Made by a program: the position numbers and the translations under genes
Shown: piece after piece, positions 25,117 through 31,875 of the stretch
Layout of the letters: each line of letters starts with the position of its first letter
How positions within the stretch are numbered: position 1 is the first letter of the stretch
Source: Pseudomonadota bacterium
Lineage (GTDB): Bacteria > Pseudomonadota > Gammaproteobacteria > Xanthomonadales > Xanthomonadaceae
Direction: 5' to 3'
DNA: 39,266 nucleotides
NCBI GenBank assembly: GCA_023399815.1
Contig: JAEWOJ010000130.1
Span: 1 to 39,266 of the forward strand
Notes under the pieces: generated by a model
Databases searched by the model: none
What the model was told of the DNA's origin: nothing
The model's input: the letters and a program-made list of their open reading frames with translations, nothing else

Positions 25117-26145
25117 ATGACCCCGGACATTTCCCTCGAACCGCAACGCGCGCGGCAACGCCTGGAATGGGCCCGCACCCGGCTCGGCGATGACGCGGCC
25201 AGCATCGAGCGCGCCTCGGTGGACGCCGGTTTCCGCAGCTACTGGCGCACCACCGGCCGCGGCGGCAGCCATATCGTCATGGATGCCCCGCCCGGCCTGG
25301 AGGACCCGCGCCCCTGGCTGCGCATGCGCGACCTGCTGCTGGCGCACGGCCTGCGCGTGCCGGCCCTGCTCGCGCAGGACCTGGAGGCCGGCTTCCTGCT
25401 GCTGGAGGACCTGGGCACGCCGACCCTGGCGCGGCTGCTGGACGCCGGCAATGCCGACGACTGGTTCGAGCGCGCGATGGAGCAGCTGATCCGCCTGCAG
25501 TCGATCCCGGTGCCGAAGGGTTTCGGCCAGTTCGGCGAGGCGCTGCTGCAGCGCGATGCAGGCCTGTTCGACGAGTGGTTCCTGCAGCGCCACCTCGGCC
25601 TGCAGCTGGACTGCGGTGAGATCGAGGGCCTGCAGCTGGCGCAGCGCCGGCTGATGGACAACGCGCTGGGGCAACCGCAGGTGATGACCCACCGCGATTT
25701 CATGCCGCGCAACCTGATGCCCGCATCGGACGAACGCGGCGCCGCCGGCCTGGCGGTGCTGGATTTCCAGGACCTGGTGCGCGGTCCGATCGCCTACGAC
25801 CCGGTCAGCCTGTTCAAGGACGCCTTCCTGGGCTGGCCGCTGGAGCGCGTGGACGGCTGGCTGGCGCGCTACCACGAACGCGCCCGCGCCACAGGCCTGC
25901 CGGTGCCCGATCGCGCCACCTTCCTGCGCGACGCCGACTGGATGGGCGTGCAGCGGCACCTGAAGATCCTCGGCATCTTCGCCCGCCTGCACTACCGCGA
26001 CGGCAAGAGCCATTACCTGGAAGACGCGCCGCGCTTCATCGGCTACCTCGACGAAGTGCTGCCGCGCCACCCGCAGCTGTCCGGCCTGCATTCGCTGCTG
26101 CAACGACGGATCAAGCCGGCGCTGGCCGAATGGGCCGCGCGATGA
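25117..26145 (+). CDS. amgK: N-acetylmuramate/N-acetylglucosamine kinase
   Basis: A 342-residue aminoglycoside-phosphotransferase-fold kinase, which in this gene pair phosphorylates N-acetylmuramate (and N-acetylglucosamine) at C1 during cell-wall recycling. The catalytic loop is HRDFMPRNL (His192, Asp194, Asn199) and the metal-binding Asp216 is in VLDFQD. Conserved family stretches include FLLLEDLGTPTL and AYDPVSLFKD. The ATG at 25117 begins the usual N terminus, and the preceding REP-free 98 bases show no other gene. The stop overlaps the murU start (ATGA). The pair bypasses de novo UDP-MurNAc synthesis, a route known to lower fosfomycin susceptibility in pseudomonads. Confidence 0.92.
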   Translation: MTPDISLEPQRARQRLEWARTRLGDDAASIERASVDAGFRSYWRTTGRGGSHIVMDAPPGLEDPRPWLRMRDLLLAHGLRVPALLAQDLEAGFLLLEDLGTPTLARLLDAGNADDWFERAMEQLIRLQSIPVPKGFGQFGEALLQRDAGLFDEWFLQRHLGLQLDCGEIEGLQLAQRRLMDNALGQPQVMTHRDFMPRNLMPASDERGAAGLAVLDFQDLVRGPIAYDPVSLFKDAFLGWPLERVDGWLARYHERARATGLPVPDRATFLRDADWMGVQRHLKILGIFARLHYRDGKSHYLEDAPRFIGYLDEVLPRHPQLSGLHSLLQRRIKPALAEWAAR

Positions 26146-26870
26146 AGGCGCTGGTCTTCGCCGCCGGGCTGGGCGAGCGCATGCGCCCGCTCACCGAGCA
26201 CACGCCCAAGCCGCTGCTGCGGGCCGGCGGCAAACCGCTGATCGAATGGCACCTGGAAAAGCTGGCCGCGCTCGGCGTGCGCGAGGTCGTGGTCAACACC
26301 TCATGGCTGGCGGAACAGTTCCCCGTCACGCTGGGCGACGGCAGCCGCTGGAACCTGCGCCTGCACTACGCCCATGAAGGCCCCGTACCGCTGGAGACCG
26401 GTGGCGGCATGCTCAACGCGCTGCCGCTGCTGGGCGAGGCGCCGTTCCTGGTGGTCAACGGCGACATCTGGACCGACTTCGATTTCGCCCTGCTGCCACG
26501 CGAGCCGGCGGGCGAGGCGCACCTGGTGCTGGTGGACAACCCGCCGCAGCATCCGCAGGGCGACTACCGCCTCGACGCGCAGGGCGTGCTGCACCATGAC
26601 CGCGCCGCGCCCTGCCTGACCTATGCCGGCATCGGCATGTACCGCCCCGGCATCCTCGCAGGCTGGCGCACGGTGATCGGCGATGCGCCCGGCAGCGAGC
26701 GCATCCCGCCGCGTTTCAGCGTGGTCCCGCTGCAGAAGCATTTCATGGCGCAGGGCCGCGTCACCGGCCAGCACCATCGCGGCCGCTGGACCGACGTGGG
26801 CACGCCCGAGCGATTGCGGCAACTGGATGCGCAGTTGCCAGGTGCGCCGTTGCCGGATGCGCCGTTGTAG
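26142..26870 (+). CDS. murU: N-acetylmuramate alpha-1-phosphate uridylyltransferase
   Basis: This 242-residue nucleotidyltransferase converts MurNAc-1-phosphate and UTP to UDP-MurNAc. The signature FAAGLGERMRPLT (residues 6-18) and Lys23 in TPKPLL define the nucleotide pocket; VVNGDIWTD carries the metal-binding Asp, and VGTPERL closes the fold. It overlaps amgK by four bases and is surely co-translated. The C terminus ends in a small direct repeat (PGAPLPDAPL). The stop codon TAG is the TAG of a GTAG REP head, so the REP marks the exact end of the gene. Confidence 0.92.
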   Translation: MKALVFAAGLGERMRPLTEHTPKPLLRAGGKPLIEWHLEKLAALGVREVVVNTSWLAEQFPVTLGDGSRWNLRLHYAHEGPVPLETGGGMLNALPLLGEAPFLVVNGDIWTDFDFALLPREPAGEAHLVLVDNPPQHPQGDYRLDAQGVLHHDRAAPCLTYAGIGMYRPGILAGWRTVIGDAPGSERIPPRFSVVPLQKHFMAQGRVTGQHHRGRWTDVGTPERLRQLDAQLPGAPLPDAPL

Positions 26871-26920
26871 GAGCGACGCCAGTCGCGACGGAGCTTTCCC
26901 GGGAAAACCCCGTCGCGACT
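26867..26920. repeat. Left part of a REP split by insertion
   Basis: GTAGGAGCGACGCCAGTCGCG, the loop, and the beginning of the inverted arm up to GTCGCGACT (26912-26920). The remainder of the arm (GGCGTCGCTCCTAC) resumes at 31096-31109 after the inserted element. Joining the two pieces and dropping one GTCGCGACT restores a normal REP like 16068-16134. Confidence 0.9.
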
Positions 26921-26945
26921 CTAGGCGTCCAGTAAATCTGTTGAT
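26921..26945 (+). repeat. Left terminal inverted repeat of the element
   Basis: Begins CTAGGCGT and ends TGTTGAT. It pairs with 31062-31086 with about four mismatches over 25 bases. Confidence 0.8.
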
Positions 26946-26954
26946 TGAGAATCG

Positions 26955-26992
26955 GCCCCTCAAACCCCGACCGGGTGTTTGAGGGGCTTTTT
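26955..26992 (+). terminator. Rho-independent terminator just inside the left end
   Basis: An 11-bp stem GCCCCTCAAAC / GTTTGAGGGGC is followed by TTTTT on the plus strand. It would stop transcription entering from murU. It is inside the element, so it was brought by the insertion. Confidence 0.85.
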
Positions 26993-27030
26993 CGATCAAG
27001 GAACCGGCTCCCGGAATCCTTTTATAGGTC

Positions 27031-27071
27031 AATTATTCGGATTCAAATAATTTATTCAGATCCGAATAATT
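27031..27071. repeat. AT-rich perfect inverted repeat
   Basis: AATTATTCGGAT (27031-27042) and ATCCGAATAATT (27060-27071) are perfect 12-bp arms, 17 bases apart, around an A/T-rich centre (AAATAATTTATT). No T-run follows on either side. It could be a protein-binding site or a recombination site of the element; nothing in sequence decides. Confidence 0.6.
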
Positions 27072-27089
27072 CGCCTGATCGCTTCCGCC

Positions 27090-27380
27090 CTAGGCAGACT
27101 CTCGTGGCTCTGCGTTGATTGAAAAGGCAGACGCCAGCATGAGGGCGATTACGGTGCCCATGTCCGCGGCAGCCTTGGCCATGTTCTCCGGCGTCGCAGT
27201 GCCCGCGCCGAAGTTGCGTTCAAACGCCTTTCCCGCCCGTTGAAGCGCCTTGCCGCCTTCGACCATCGCGCCGGTGAGCTTTCCTGCGGCCTTCTCCAGG
27301 CTGCCGGCTGCGATCTGCTGGACGCGATCGAACTGCTTCCACTGCTTGTTGGTCCAGCCGGTGCCGCGCGACAGGCGACT
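27090..27380 (-). pseudogene. Orphan C-terminal fragment, polymorphic-toxin-like
   Basis: Ninety-six codons are open from just after a TAA (27381-27383) to a TAG (27090-27092), with no start codon upstream in frame. They read RGTGWTNKQWKQFDRVQQIAAGSL, then KAFERNFGAGTATPENMAKAAADMG. This has the composition and helix pattern of linker regions in RHS/polymorphic toxins of xanthomonads as I remember them. It lies 10 bases beyond the putative immunity gene, where displaced toxin tails often accumulate. Function unknown; family assignment tentative. Confidence 0.4.
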
Positions 27381-27390
27381 TTACCGGCGG

Positions 27391-27801
27391 CTACCTGCCC
27401 TCAACTGACGGTCTATGGGTCAACATCTTGTTGCAGGCAGTGACGAAAAAAATAACCGGGACTGCATAGGAAAAGAATGGGAACAAGATCGTTTGGGTGA
27501 GTAAGGCTGCAAGACCGGAATGCGATAGCACGTTCTGAATTCCAGTCGCACTCTCCGAAAGCCAAATGACCAAAGATGCAACCACAGTGGCAGCATGAAC
27601 TATCGCCGCCGTATAAAAAACCCCCATCCAGTCGCCGAGTCTCTTGCGCTCGAGAAATATCGCAAACAACATTCCGAGCAACACGAGAGAACCAAAAATC
27701 GGCGTGTTGAAGTATGGATGACGCCATGGCGTTAGCGCCAAATAGATGGCGCTACTTATCACCCAAGTGAAGATAAGATTTTTCTTCATGGGGGTGATCA
27801 T
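27391..27801 (-). CDS. Four-helix membrane protein, putative immunity protein
   Basis: A 136-residue hydrophobic protein with four likely membrane helices (about 8-23, 35-50, 60-80, 95-122) and no recognised family. Its ATG (27801) overlaps the TGA of the upstream toxin-like frame (ATGA), the usual coupling of a toxin with its immunity gene; MKKNL at 27789 is an alternative start. Codon use and base composition are AT-richer than in the surrounding chromosome, a sign of transfer. The role is inferred purely from position, size and coupling; a polytopic immunity protein would suit a toxin acting in the periplasm or membrane. Confidence 0.55.
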   Translation of the reverse strand: MITPMKKNLIFTWVISSAIYLALTPWRHPYFNTPIFGSLVLLGMLFAIFLERKRLGDWMGVFYTAAIVHAATVVASLVIWLSESATGIQNVLSHSGLAALLTQTILFPFFSYAVPVIFFVTACNKMLTHRPSVEGR

Positions 27802-28450
27802 CGCTGCTTGTCGTCAGGGATGGGCTTTGGCGGCTCAGGGGCTGGCTGATTGGCTGGAGGCTGCGGCTGTTGATTCGTATTCTGGCTTAGCTGCGACTCA
27901 AGCCGAGATGGGATCGATGTGGTGCTAATGCCATCGAGAGGCGCACCAACTCCTTGAATTGCACTCGTGACGCTGCTGGTGCACGACAAGCCCCTAGGGT
28001 CGCCAATGTCTTCAGCATTGGCAATGATCTGAGCTTCCTGTTCCGGCGTCGTCGCAAAAACATGCATTTTTACGTCAGGGCCATCGGTCTGCTGAAACCG
28101 GACATACTCTTTGAAGTCTGACCGGGGTCCTTCGACTATCCCGCCCGTGCCTCTCGTTTCATTCCGAAAGCTTCCGGCTGGATCGTAAATCGTTGCCTTG
28201 TCGCCTCTAAGGATTACTAGACCACTGTGTGTGCCAATGACGGGTTTGTTGTTGTTGACAACGATCACAGTCGCTCGGCCGTCTGGGTCTGTGTATTTGC
28301 AGGGATTGTTGTTGGCGTAGTGGTAGCGGTTGAAGTTCTGGCCGGTGTTTGGATTCGCTTGCACCGGTCCACCGACACAAAACGTGCGGAAGCGTCGGAC
28401 GCCAGCACGCACAACGCGGCGGCGAAGAGTCCTGAAACAACGTTGCGCAT
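27798..28450 (-). pseudogene. Short secreted RHS-core protein with C-terminal toxin-like domain, frameshifted
   Basis: From the ATG at 28450 the frame reads a signal peptide (MRNVVSGLFAAALCVLASDASA), then RFVSVD, and then loses frame. The next frame continues with PVQANPNTGQNFNRYHYANN and NPCKYTDPDGR, the closing RHS core. One extra C near 28368 (GGACCCGG for GGACCGG) would restore RFVSVDPVQANPNTG. After the core comes a domain of about 150 residues with no family I recognise: THSGLVILRGDKATIYDPAG (His codon 28227-28229) and later PRGLSCTSSVTSAI (Cys codon 27981-27983). The His-before-Cys order recalls permuted papain-like hydrolases. A Pro/Gln-rich tail ends it. The start overlaps the stop of the preceding gene and the stop overlaps the next start. 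Mutation, sequencing error and recoding are all possible. Confidence 0.6.
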
Positions 28451-29403
28451 CACTGCCCCCTTTGCGCCTTTTCGCGCTGGATGTGTTGAAGATAGCTTGC
28501 TTCCTGCTCGGGTGTCTTCTGTGTCCAGCCGAGCGATTCGGCTTGGGTGAACCACGCCAGGTTCTCGCGTGACAGGCGCCGGTATTCGTCGTGCAGTTCG
28601 GGCGGTACGTCCGCCGCGTTCGGATACTTGGACCGGATGCGCTGGTCTGTCTGGAGGTAATAGGCATTCGCCTTCCAGATCATCGCCACCGGGTCTTTGG
28701 GGTTGGCTGCCAGCGCCAGGTCCGCCACGGCCATGAGCGCGTCGGCATCCTTCTTCGCCCCGTAGTGCTCCATCAGTGTGCCGGCGATAGCGCCCACACC
28801 CTCATGAGGCAGCAGCGGGCGTAGGTAAAGCCCATTGTCCAGCGCCGCCTCAGTGATGCCAGTTTCGCGCTGGTAGCTGCTGTCGTATTTGAAACCACCC
28901 GCGGTGGCTTCCACGTTCAACCACATCTGCTGCTCGTCATCAGCGAACTTCACCAGCAGGTGATTAGGCGCCGTGGCCAGCGCAACGGTCAGGCCCAGTC
29001 GTTGGCCCAAGATGAGAAAGAGGATGGGCATGGAAACGCAGTTGCCCTTGCGCGTGGCCAGGTAGGTGGCCAGTTGCTTGTTCCGGGCGTTGCGCCCGAG
29101 CGGGTCGTCCAAGTCGTAGGTGAACGGCCTGTTCTGATTCCACGGGCCCGGCTCGTAGAGCGTCTTGAGCAACGCGTTGAGCACCTGACGCGGCGTGGGA
29201 TTGGCGGGCACGTTGCCGCGCACGGCACGCTCCCACTCGTCGAGTTCCCGGCGCACGGCGGCAGTGTCAGTGGAGGGGGCGACAAGGCGATCCACCGTCA
29301 ACTTGGCTGCGGCGTAATCCACTCTGTCGTCGGGGAGCTGGAACTGCGCGCGCACCGAGGCAAGGTCGTCGGCCGCGCACGCAGCAAAGGTCAGGAACGC
29401 CAA
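28450..29403 (-). CDS. Transglutaminase-like (SirB1-type) secreted protein
   Basis: The 317-residue frame from TTG 29403 has a transglutaminase-like core: NKQLATYLATRKGNCVSMPILF (Cys122), ATAPNHLLVKF (His148) and LNVEAT (Glu165), as in SirB1-like proteins, followed by a helical TPR-like part (about 200-317). The N terminus is doubtful. ATG 29422 (MG then LSALLAFLTFAACAADD) would give a good signal peptide if a G5 run at 29416-29420 were G4, and ATG 29450, which has AGGGAG upstream, would do so if it were G6. As given, both ATGs are out of frame, so the gene may be off or phase-variable. I recall similar proteins beside RHS genes in related bacteria. The stop TGA overlaps the next ATG. Confidence 0.65.
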   Translation of the reverse strand: MAFLTFAACAADDLASVRAQFQLPDDRVDYAAAKLTVDRLVAPSTDTAAVRRELDEWERAVRGNVPANPTPRQVLNALLKTLYEPGPWNQNRPFTYDLDDPLGRNARNKQLATYLATRKGNCVSMPILFLILGQRLGLTVALATAPNHLLVKFADDEQQMWLNVEATAGGFKYDSSYQRETGITEAALDNGLYLRPLLPHEGVGAIAGTLMEHYGAKKDADALMAVADLALAANPKDPVAMIWKANAYYLQTDQRIRSKYPNAADVPPELHDEYRRLSRENLAWFTQAESLGWTQKTPEQEASYLQHIQREKAQRGQ

Positions 29404-29601
29404 CAGCGCGCTCAGCCCCCATGCGGTCCAGCGGTTCGGCGTAGCCCCATGCGCTCCCTGCGCTCCTTTTCATCCGCTCGCCATAGCGCGTACCGGGGCC
29501 CTTCGCCACGACCTGTATCATTTGTTAGGGTCTTAGGAAGCAAACAGGCCCTAAAGTGAACTGCCCCCCATAAGTTAGACAGTGATTGAAGCGGTGGAGC
29601 T

Positions 29602-30441
29602 TTAAGCAGCCAAGGGCGGAGTTCGGTATTGCACCGGACTCCGCCCTTTCAGTTTGAGCATGATCCGGTCGTGATTGTAGTAGTGGATGTATTCAGCCAG
29701 TTCCTGTTCCAGTTGCTCCACGCTGTCGAAGCGTTTCAGGTAGAACAGCTCAGACTTCAATGTGCCGAAGAAGCTCTCCATCGCAGCGTTGTCCAGGCAG
29801 TTGCCCTTGCGCGACATGCTCTGGATGATCCCGCGCTTTCTCAGTTGCTCTCGGAAGGCCCGCATTTGGTACTGCCAGCCTTGGTCGGAGTGCAAGACAA
29901 GTGGCTCATTACCCTTTTCTCGCGAGGCTACGGCCTTGGTCAACATCGTGCTGACCATCTGGAAGCTGGGCCGACGGTCAGTCTGATAAGCAATGATTTC
30001 GCGGTTGTGTAGATCCATGATCGGCGACAGGTAGAGCTTTTGGCCATTGACGTTGAACTCGGTGACGTCCGTGACCCATTTCTGACTTGGCCGATCCGCG
30101 TTGAACCGGCGTTCCATCAGGTTGGGAGCTATTTGACCCACCTCGCCCCGATAGGAGCGATACCGTTTGGGACGCACCAGAGACTTCAACCCCATCGTCT
30201 GCATCAGGCGCTGAACCACCTTATGGTTGAGGGCATGGCCGAGTTGCCGCAGTGTGACCGTGATACGCCGGTAGCCATAACGCCCTTGATGATGCTCAAA
30301 GATCGCCTTGATGACAGTCTTCACATCGGCATGGCGGTCGACCACCGCCAGCACCTTGCACTGGTAGTAAAACGTGCTGCGCGCCAAACCAGCCACGGAC
30401 AACAGCAGTGGCAGCGCATGGTGGGGCCTCAGTTCGAGCAC
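29602..30441 (-). CDS. IS3-family transposase OrfB (integrase core)
   Basis: The 279 residues (from GTG 30441) contain the HTH_21-type N-terminal region with YGYRRITVTLRQLG and the rve integrase core with the DDE triad Asp125 (WVTDVTEF), Asp186 (LHSDQGWQY) and Glu222 (NAAMESFFGTLKSE), spaced D-35-E as in IS3. All catalytic residues are intact. The frame is open upstream as far as 30510, so it could also be made as a fusion with OrfA. It is in the +1 frame relative to orfA as read, which a single -1 slip does not join; see the slippery site at 30506-30527. Confidence 0.88.
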   Translation of the reverse strand: MLELRPHHALPLLLSVAGLARSTFYYQCKVLAVVDRHADVKTVIKAIFEHHQGRYGYRRITVTLRQLGHALNHKVVQRLMQTMGLKSLVRPKRYRSYRGEVGQIAPNLMERRFNADRPSQKWVTDVTEFNVNGQKLYLSPIMDLHNREIIAYQTDRRPSFQMVSTMLTKAVASREKGNEPLVLHSDQGWQYQMRAFREQLRKRGIIQSMSRKGNCLDNAAMESFFGTLKSELFYLKRFDSVEQLEQELAEYIHYYNHDRIMLKLKGRSPVQYRTPPLAA

Positions 30442-30493
30442 GATCCGGGTTTTGTCCGCCGCAGCAATGCTTTGGCTCCAATCTTCGCTCCAA

Positions 30494-30973
30494 TCAAGGC
30501 CTTCGCTTTTTTAGGTAGGTCACCTCCGCACGCAGGCGCTCGATCTCCTTGAGCAATTCCTCATGGGTCGGAGGGCCTCCTGTCGCGATGGGAGGCGGTG
30601 GTGGTGGCTTGACGGGCATGGCGCAGGATCGTCCTCGTGGGCGTGGCATCAGTGCCTCGATACTGCCCTCATGGTACAGCCGCTCCCATCTGCCCACGAT
30701 CGCTCTATCCGGCAGTCCATACAGTGCTGCCGTCTCGTAGGTGGACAGCTCTTTTCCCCACATGCGTCGGAGTACTTCGTGCTTGAAGTCCGCGCTGTAT
30801 TGGACAGGCTTCCTGCGTCGCAAGCTCACCTGTCCATGCTGCTGGTAGAGGGCAACCCAGTGCCTGATCTGTGCCTGCTCCAAGCCATATCGAGCAGCAA
30901 GCACTTTGTAGCCAGCGCCTTCTACATACGCCTCAATGACTTCCATCTTGAAGCCGAAGCTGTATTTCGCCAT
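30494..30973 (-). CDS. IS3-family transposase OrfA
   Basis: This 159-residue protein from the ATG at 30973 has two helix-turn-helix segments (FKMEVIEAYVEGAGYKVLAARYGLEQAQIRHW and FKHEVLRRMWGKELSTYETAALYGLPDRAIVGRW) and a C-terminal leucine-zipper-like helix (EELLKEIERLRAEVTYLKK). It binds the element ends. The frame ends abruptly two codons after the A6G run (YLKKRRP). A -1 shift there would add about 27 codons and end at 30429, overlapping the OrfB start by 13 bases, the more usual arrangement. A lost A in the run is therefore possible. Confidence 0.85.
   Translation of the reverse strand: MAKYSFGFKMEVIEAYVEGAGYKVLAARYGLEQAQIRHWVALYQQHGQVSLRRRKPVQYSADFKHEVLRRMWGKELSTYETAALYGLPDRAIVGRWERLYHEGSIEALMPRPRGRSCAMPVKPPPPPPIATGGPPTHEELLKEIERLRAEVTYLKKRRP
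30506..30527 (-). other. Candidate frameshift site with Shine-Dalgarno-like stimulator
   Basis: On the minus strand GGAGGTG (30527-30521) is followed after eight bases by AAAAAAG (30512-30506). A6G heptamers with an upstream SD-like element are the classic -1 frameshift signal of IS3 elements and dnaX. Here it sits at the end of orfA. Confidence 0.6.
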
Positions 30974-31061
30974 GAAAAACCCCTGGAGGTTGGATGGATG
31001 TCCAACTTCCAAGGGTCAGTTCAATATCAGGGGGATGTTTTAACAGCCAGCCGTCAGACGA

Positions 31062-31086
31062 TCAACATATTTACCGAACGCCTAGG
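31062..31086 (-). repeat. Right terminal inverted repeat of the element
   Basis: Reverse complement begins CTAGGCGT and ends TGTTGAT, matching the left end at 26921-26945. It is followed directly by the second copy of GTCGCGACT. Confidence 0.8.
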
Positions 31087-31109
31087 TCGCGACTGGCGTC
31101 GCTCCTACA
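31087..31109. repeat. Right part of the split REP
   Basis: GTCGCGACT (target duplication) followed by GGCGTCGCTCCTAC, the missing end of the REP at 26867-26920. The following 73 bases before the hda stop hold no gene. Confidence 0.9.
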
Positions 31110-31182
31110 GGGAGAGAGAGATGCGCCGCTTCGGTAGCGACGGAACCCCCTCGCCCCACCTGATCGCGAACCGCCGGTACGG

Positions 31183-31875
31183 CTAACCGCCCAGCACCTT
31201 GCGCAGGAACGGCACGGTGACGCGCCGCTTGGCCGCCAGCGACTCGCGGTCGAGCCGGTCCAGCAGCACCACCAGTCCACCCAGGTCGCGGCCGGTGCGC
31301 GTGAGCAGCCAGTCGATGGCGGCCTCGTCCAGCGCCAGCCCGCGCCGGACCGCACGCTCGCGCAGCACCGCGCCGCGGCCGGCGTCGTCCAGCGGCGCCA
31401 GCACGATGCGGCCGCACTGCGACAGCCGCGAACGCAGGTCCGGCAGCACCAGCCCCAGCGCGTCGGGCGCGGCCGTCGCGGTATAGAGCAGCGCCACGCC
31501 CGCGGCGCGCGCGCGGTTGTGGAAGTCGAACAGCGCCACCTCGTCGTCGCGCCGGCCGGCGATGGCGTCCAGCCCGTCCAGCGCGACCACGTCGCGCCCT
31601 TCCAGCGCTTCCAGCGCATCGCGCAGGCGCCCGGCCGCGGCCTGCAGTGGCAGGTAGGCCGGAACGCGCCCGGCCTGTTCGGCCGCCGCGCACACCGCCA
31701 GCGCCAGGTGCGTCTTGCCGGTTCCCGACGAGCCGGTCAGGTAGACCCAGTCCTGGCTGCCGCCGGTGGCGACGGCGCGCAACTGCGCCAGCGCCCCGTC
31801 CGGTGCGCCCATGAAACTTTCCAATCGCTGGTCCGGCGGATAGCGCAGGGCCAGCGGCAACTGCGGCACGCTCAC
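31183..31875 (-). CDS. hda: DnaA regulatory inactivator Hda
   Basis: A 230-residue DnaA-like AAA protein. With the beta clamp it stimulates hydrolysis of DnaA-ATP and so limits re-initiation of replication. The clamp-binding motif lies at the very N terminus (VPQLPLAL). Walker A is LTGSSGTGKTHLA and Walker B is VVALDGLDAI; the arginine-finger region follows GLVLPDLRSRL. The GTG at 31875 overlaps the permease stop (GTGA); a second GTG two codons on is equally able to start. The length is usual. The permease-hda order is standard in xanthomonads as I recall. A split REP ends the operon. Confidence 0.9.
   Translation of the reverse strand: MSVPQLPLALRYPPDQRLESFMGAPDGALAQLRAVATGGSQDWVYLTGSSGTGKTHLALAVCAAAEQAGRVPAYLPLQAAAGRLRDALEALEGRDVVALDGLDAIAGRRDDEVALFDFHNRARAAGVALLYTATAAPDALGLVLPDLRSRLSQCGRIVLAPLDDAGRGAVLRERAVRRGLALDEAAIDWLLTRTGRDLGGLVVLLDRLDRESLAAKRRVTVPFLRKVLGG

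Larger units (their letters stand above)
29557..31024 (-). mobile_element. IS3-family insertion sequence
   Basis: Two transposase frames (orfA 30494-30973, orfB 29602-30441) lie between imperfect inverted repeats. The left end begins TGAACTGCCCC...AAGTTAGAC; the right end, reverse-complemented, begins TGAAACTGACCC...AAGTTGGAC. No clear 3-bp duplication is visible (AAG at left, ATA at right), so the outermost bases are uncertain and an old or altered insertion is possible. It is nested within the larger TIR-bounded element. Confidence 0.8.
26921..31086. mobile_element. 4.17-kb inserted element with TIRs and 9-bp target duplication
   Basis: The ends are 25-bp imperfect inverted repeats: CTAGGCGTCCAGTAAATC... 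at 26921-26945, and 31062-31086, whose reverse complement begins CTAGGCGTTCGGTAAATA... (about 21 of 25 identical). The flanks are an exact GTCGCGACT duplication (26912-26920 and 31087-31095) inside a REP. Contents, all on the minus strand: a transglutaminase-like gene, a frameshifted RHS/toxin-like gene, a four-helix membrane protein, an orphan C-terminal fragment, and a complete IS3-family element nested near the right end. No transposase assignable to the outer ends is present; end style and duplication length recall IS4-type elements, unproven. Base composition in 27400-28350 is visibly AT-richer than in the flanks. Confidence 0.8.

Noticed and set aside
26955..26992. Terminator for the leftward cassette
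   Set aside because: The T-run is on the plus strand only. On the minus strand the stem is followed by mixed sequence, so it does not serve the cassette genes.
27031..27071. dif-like or XerCD recombination site
   Set aside because: The arms and spacer do not resemble a dif site (two 11-bp half-sites with a 6-bp centre); the spacing here is 17 bases.
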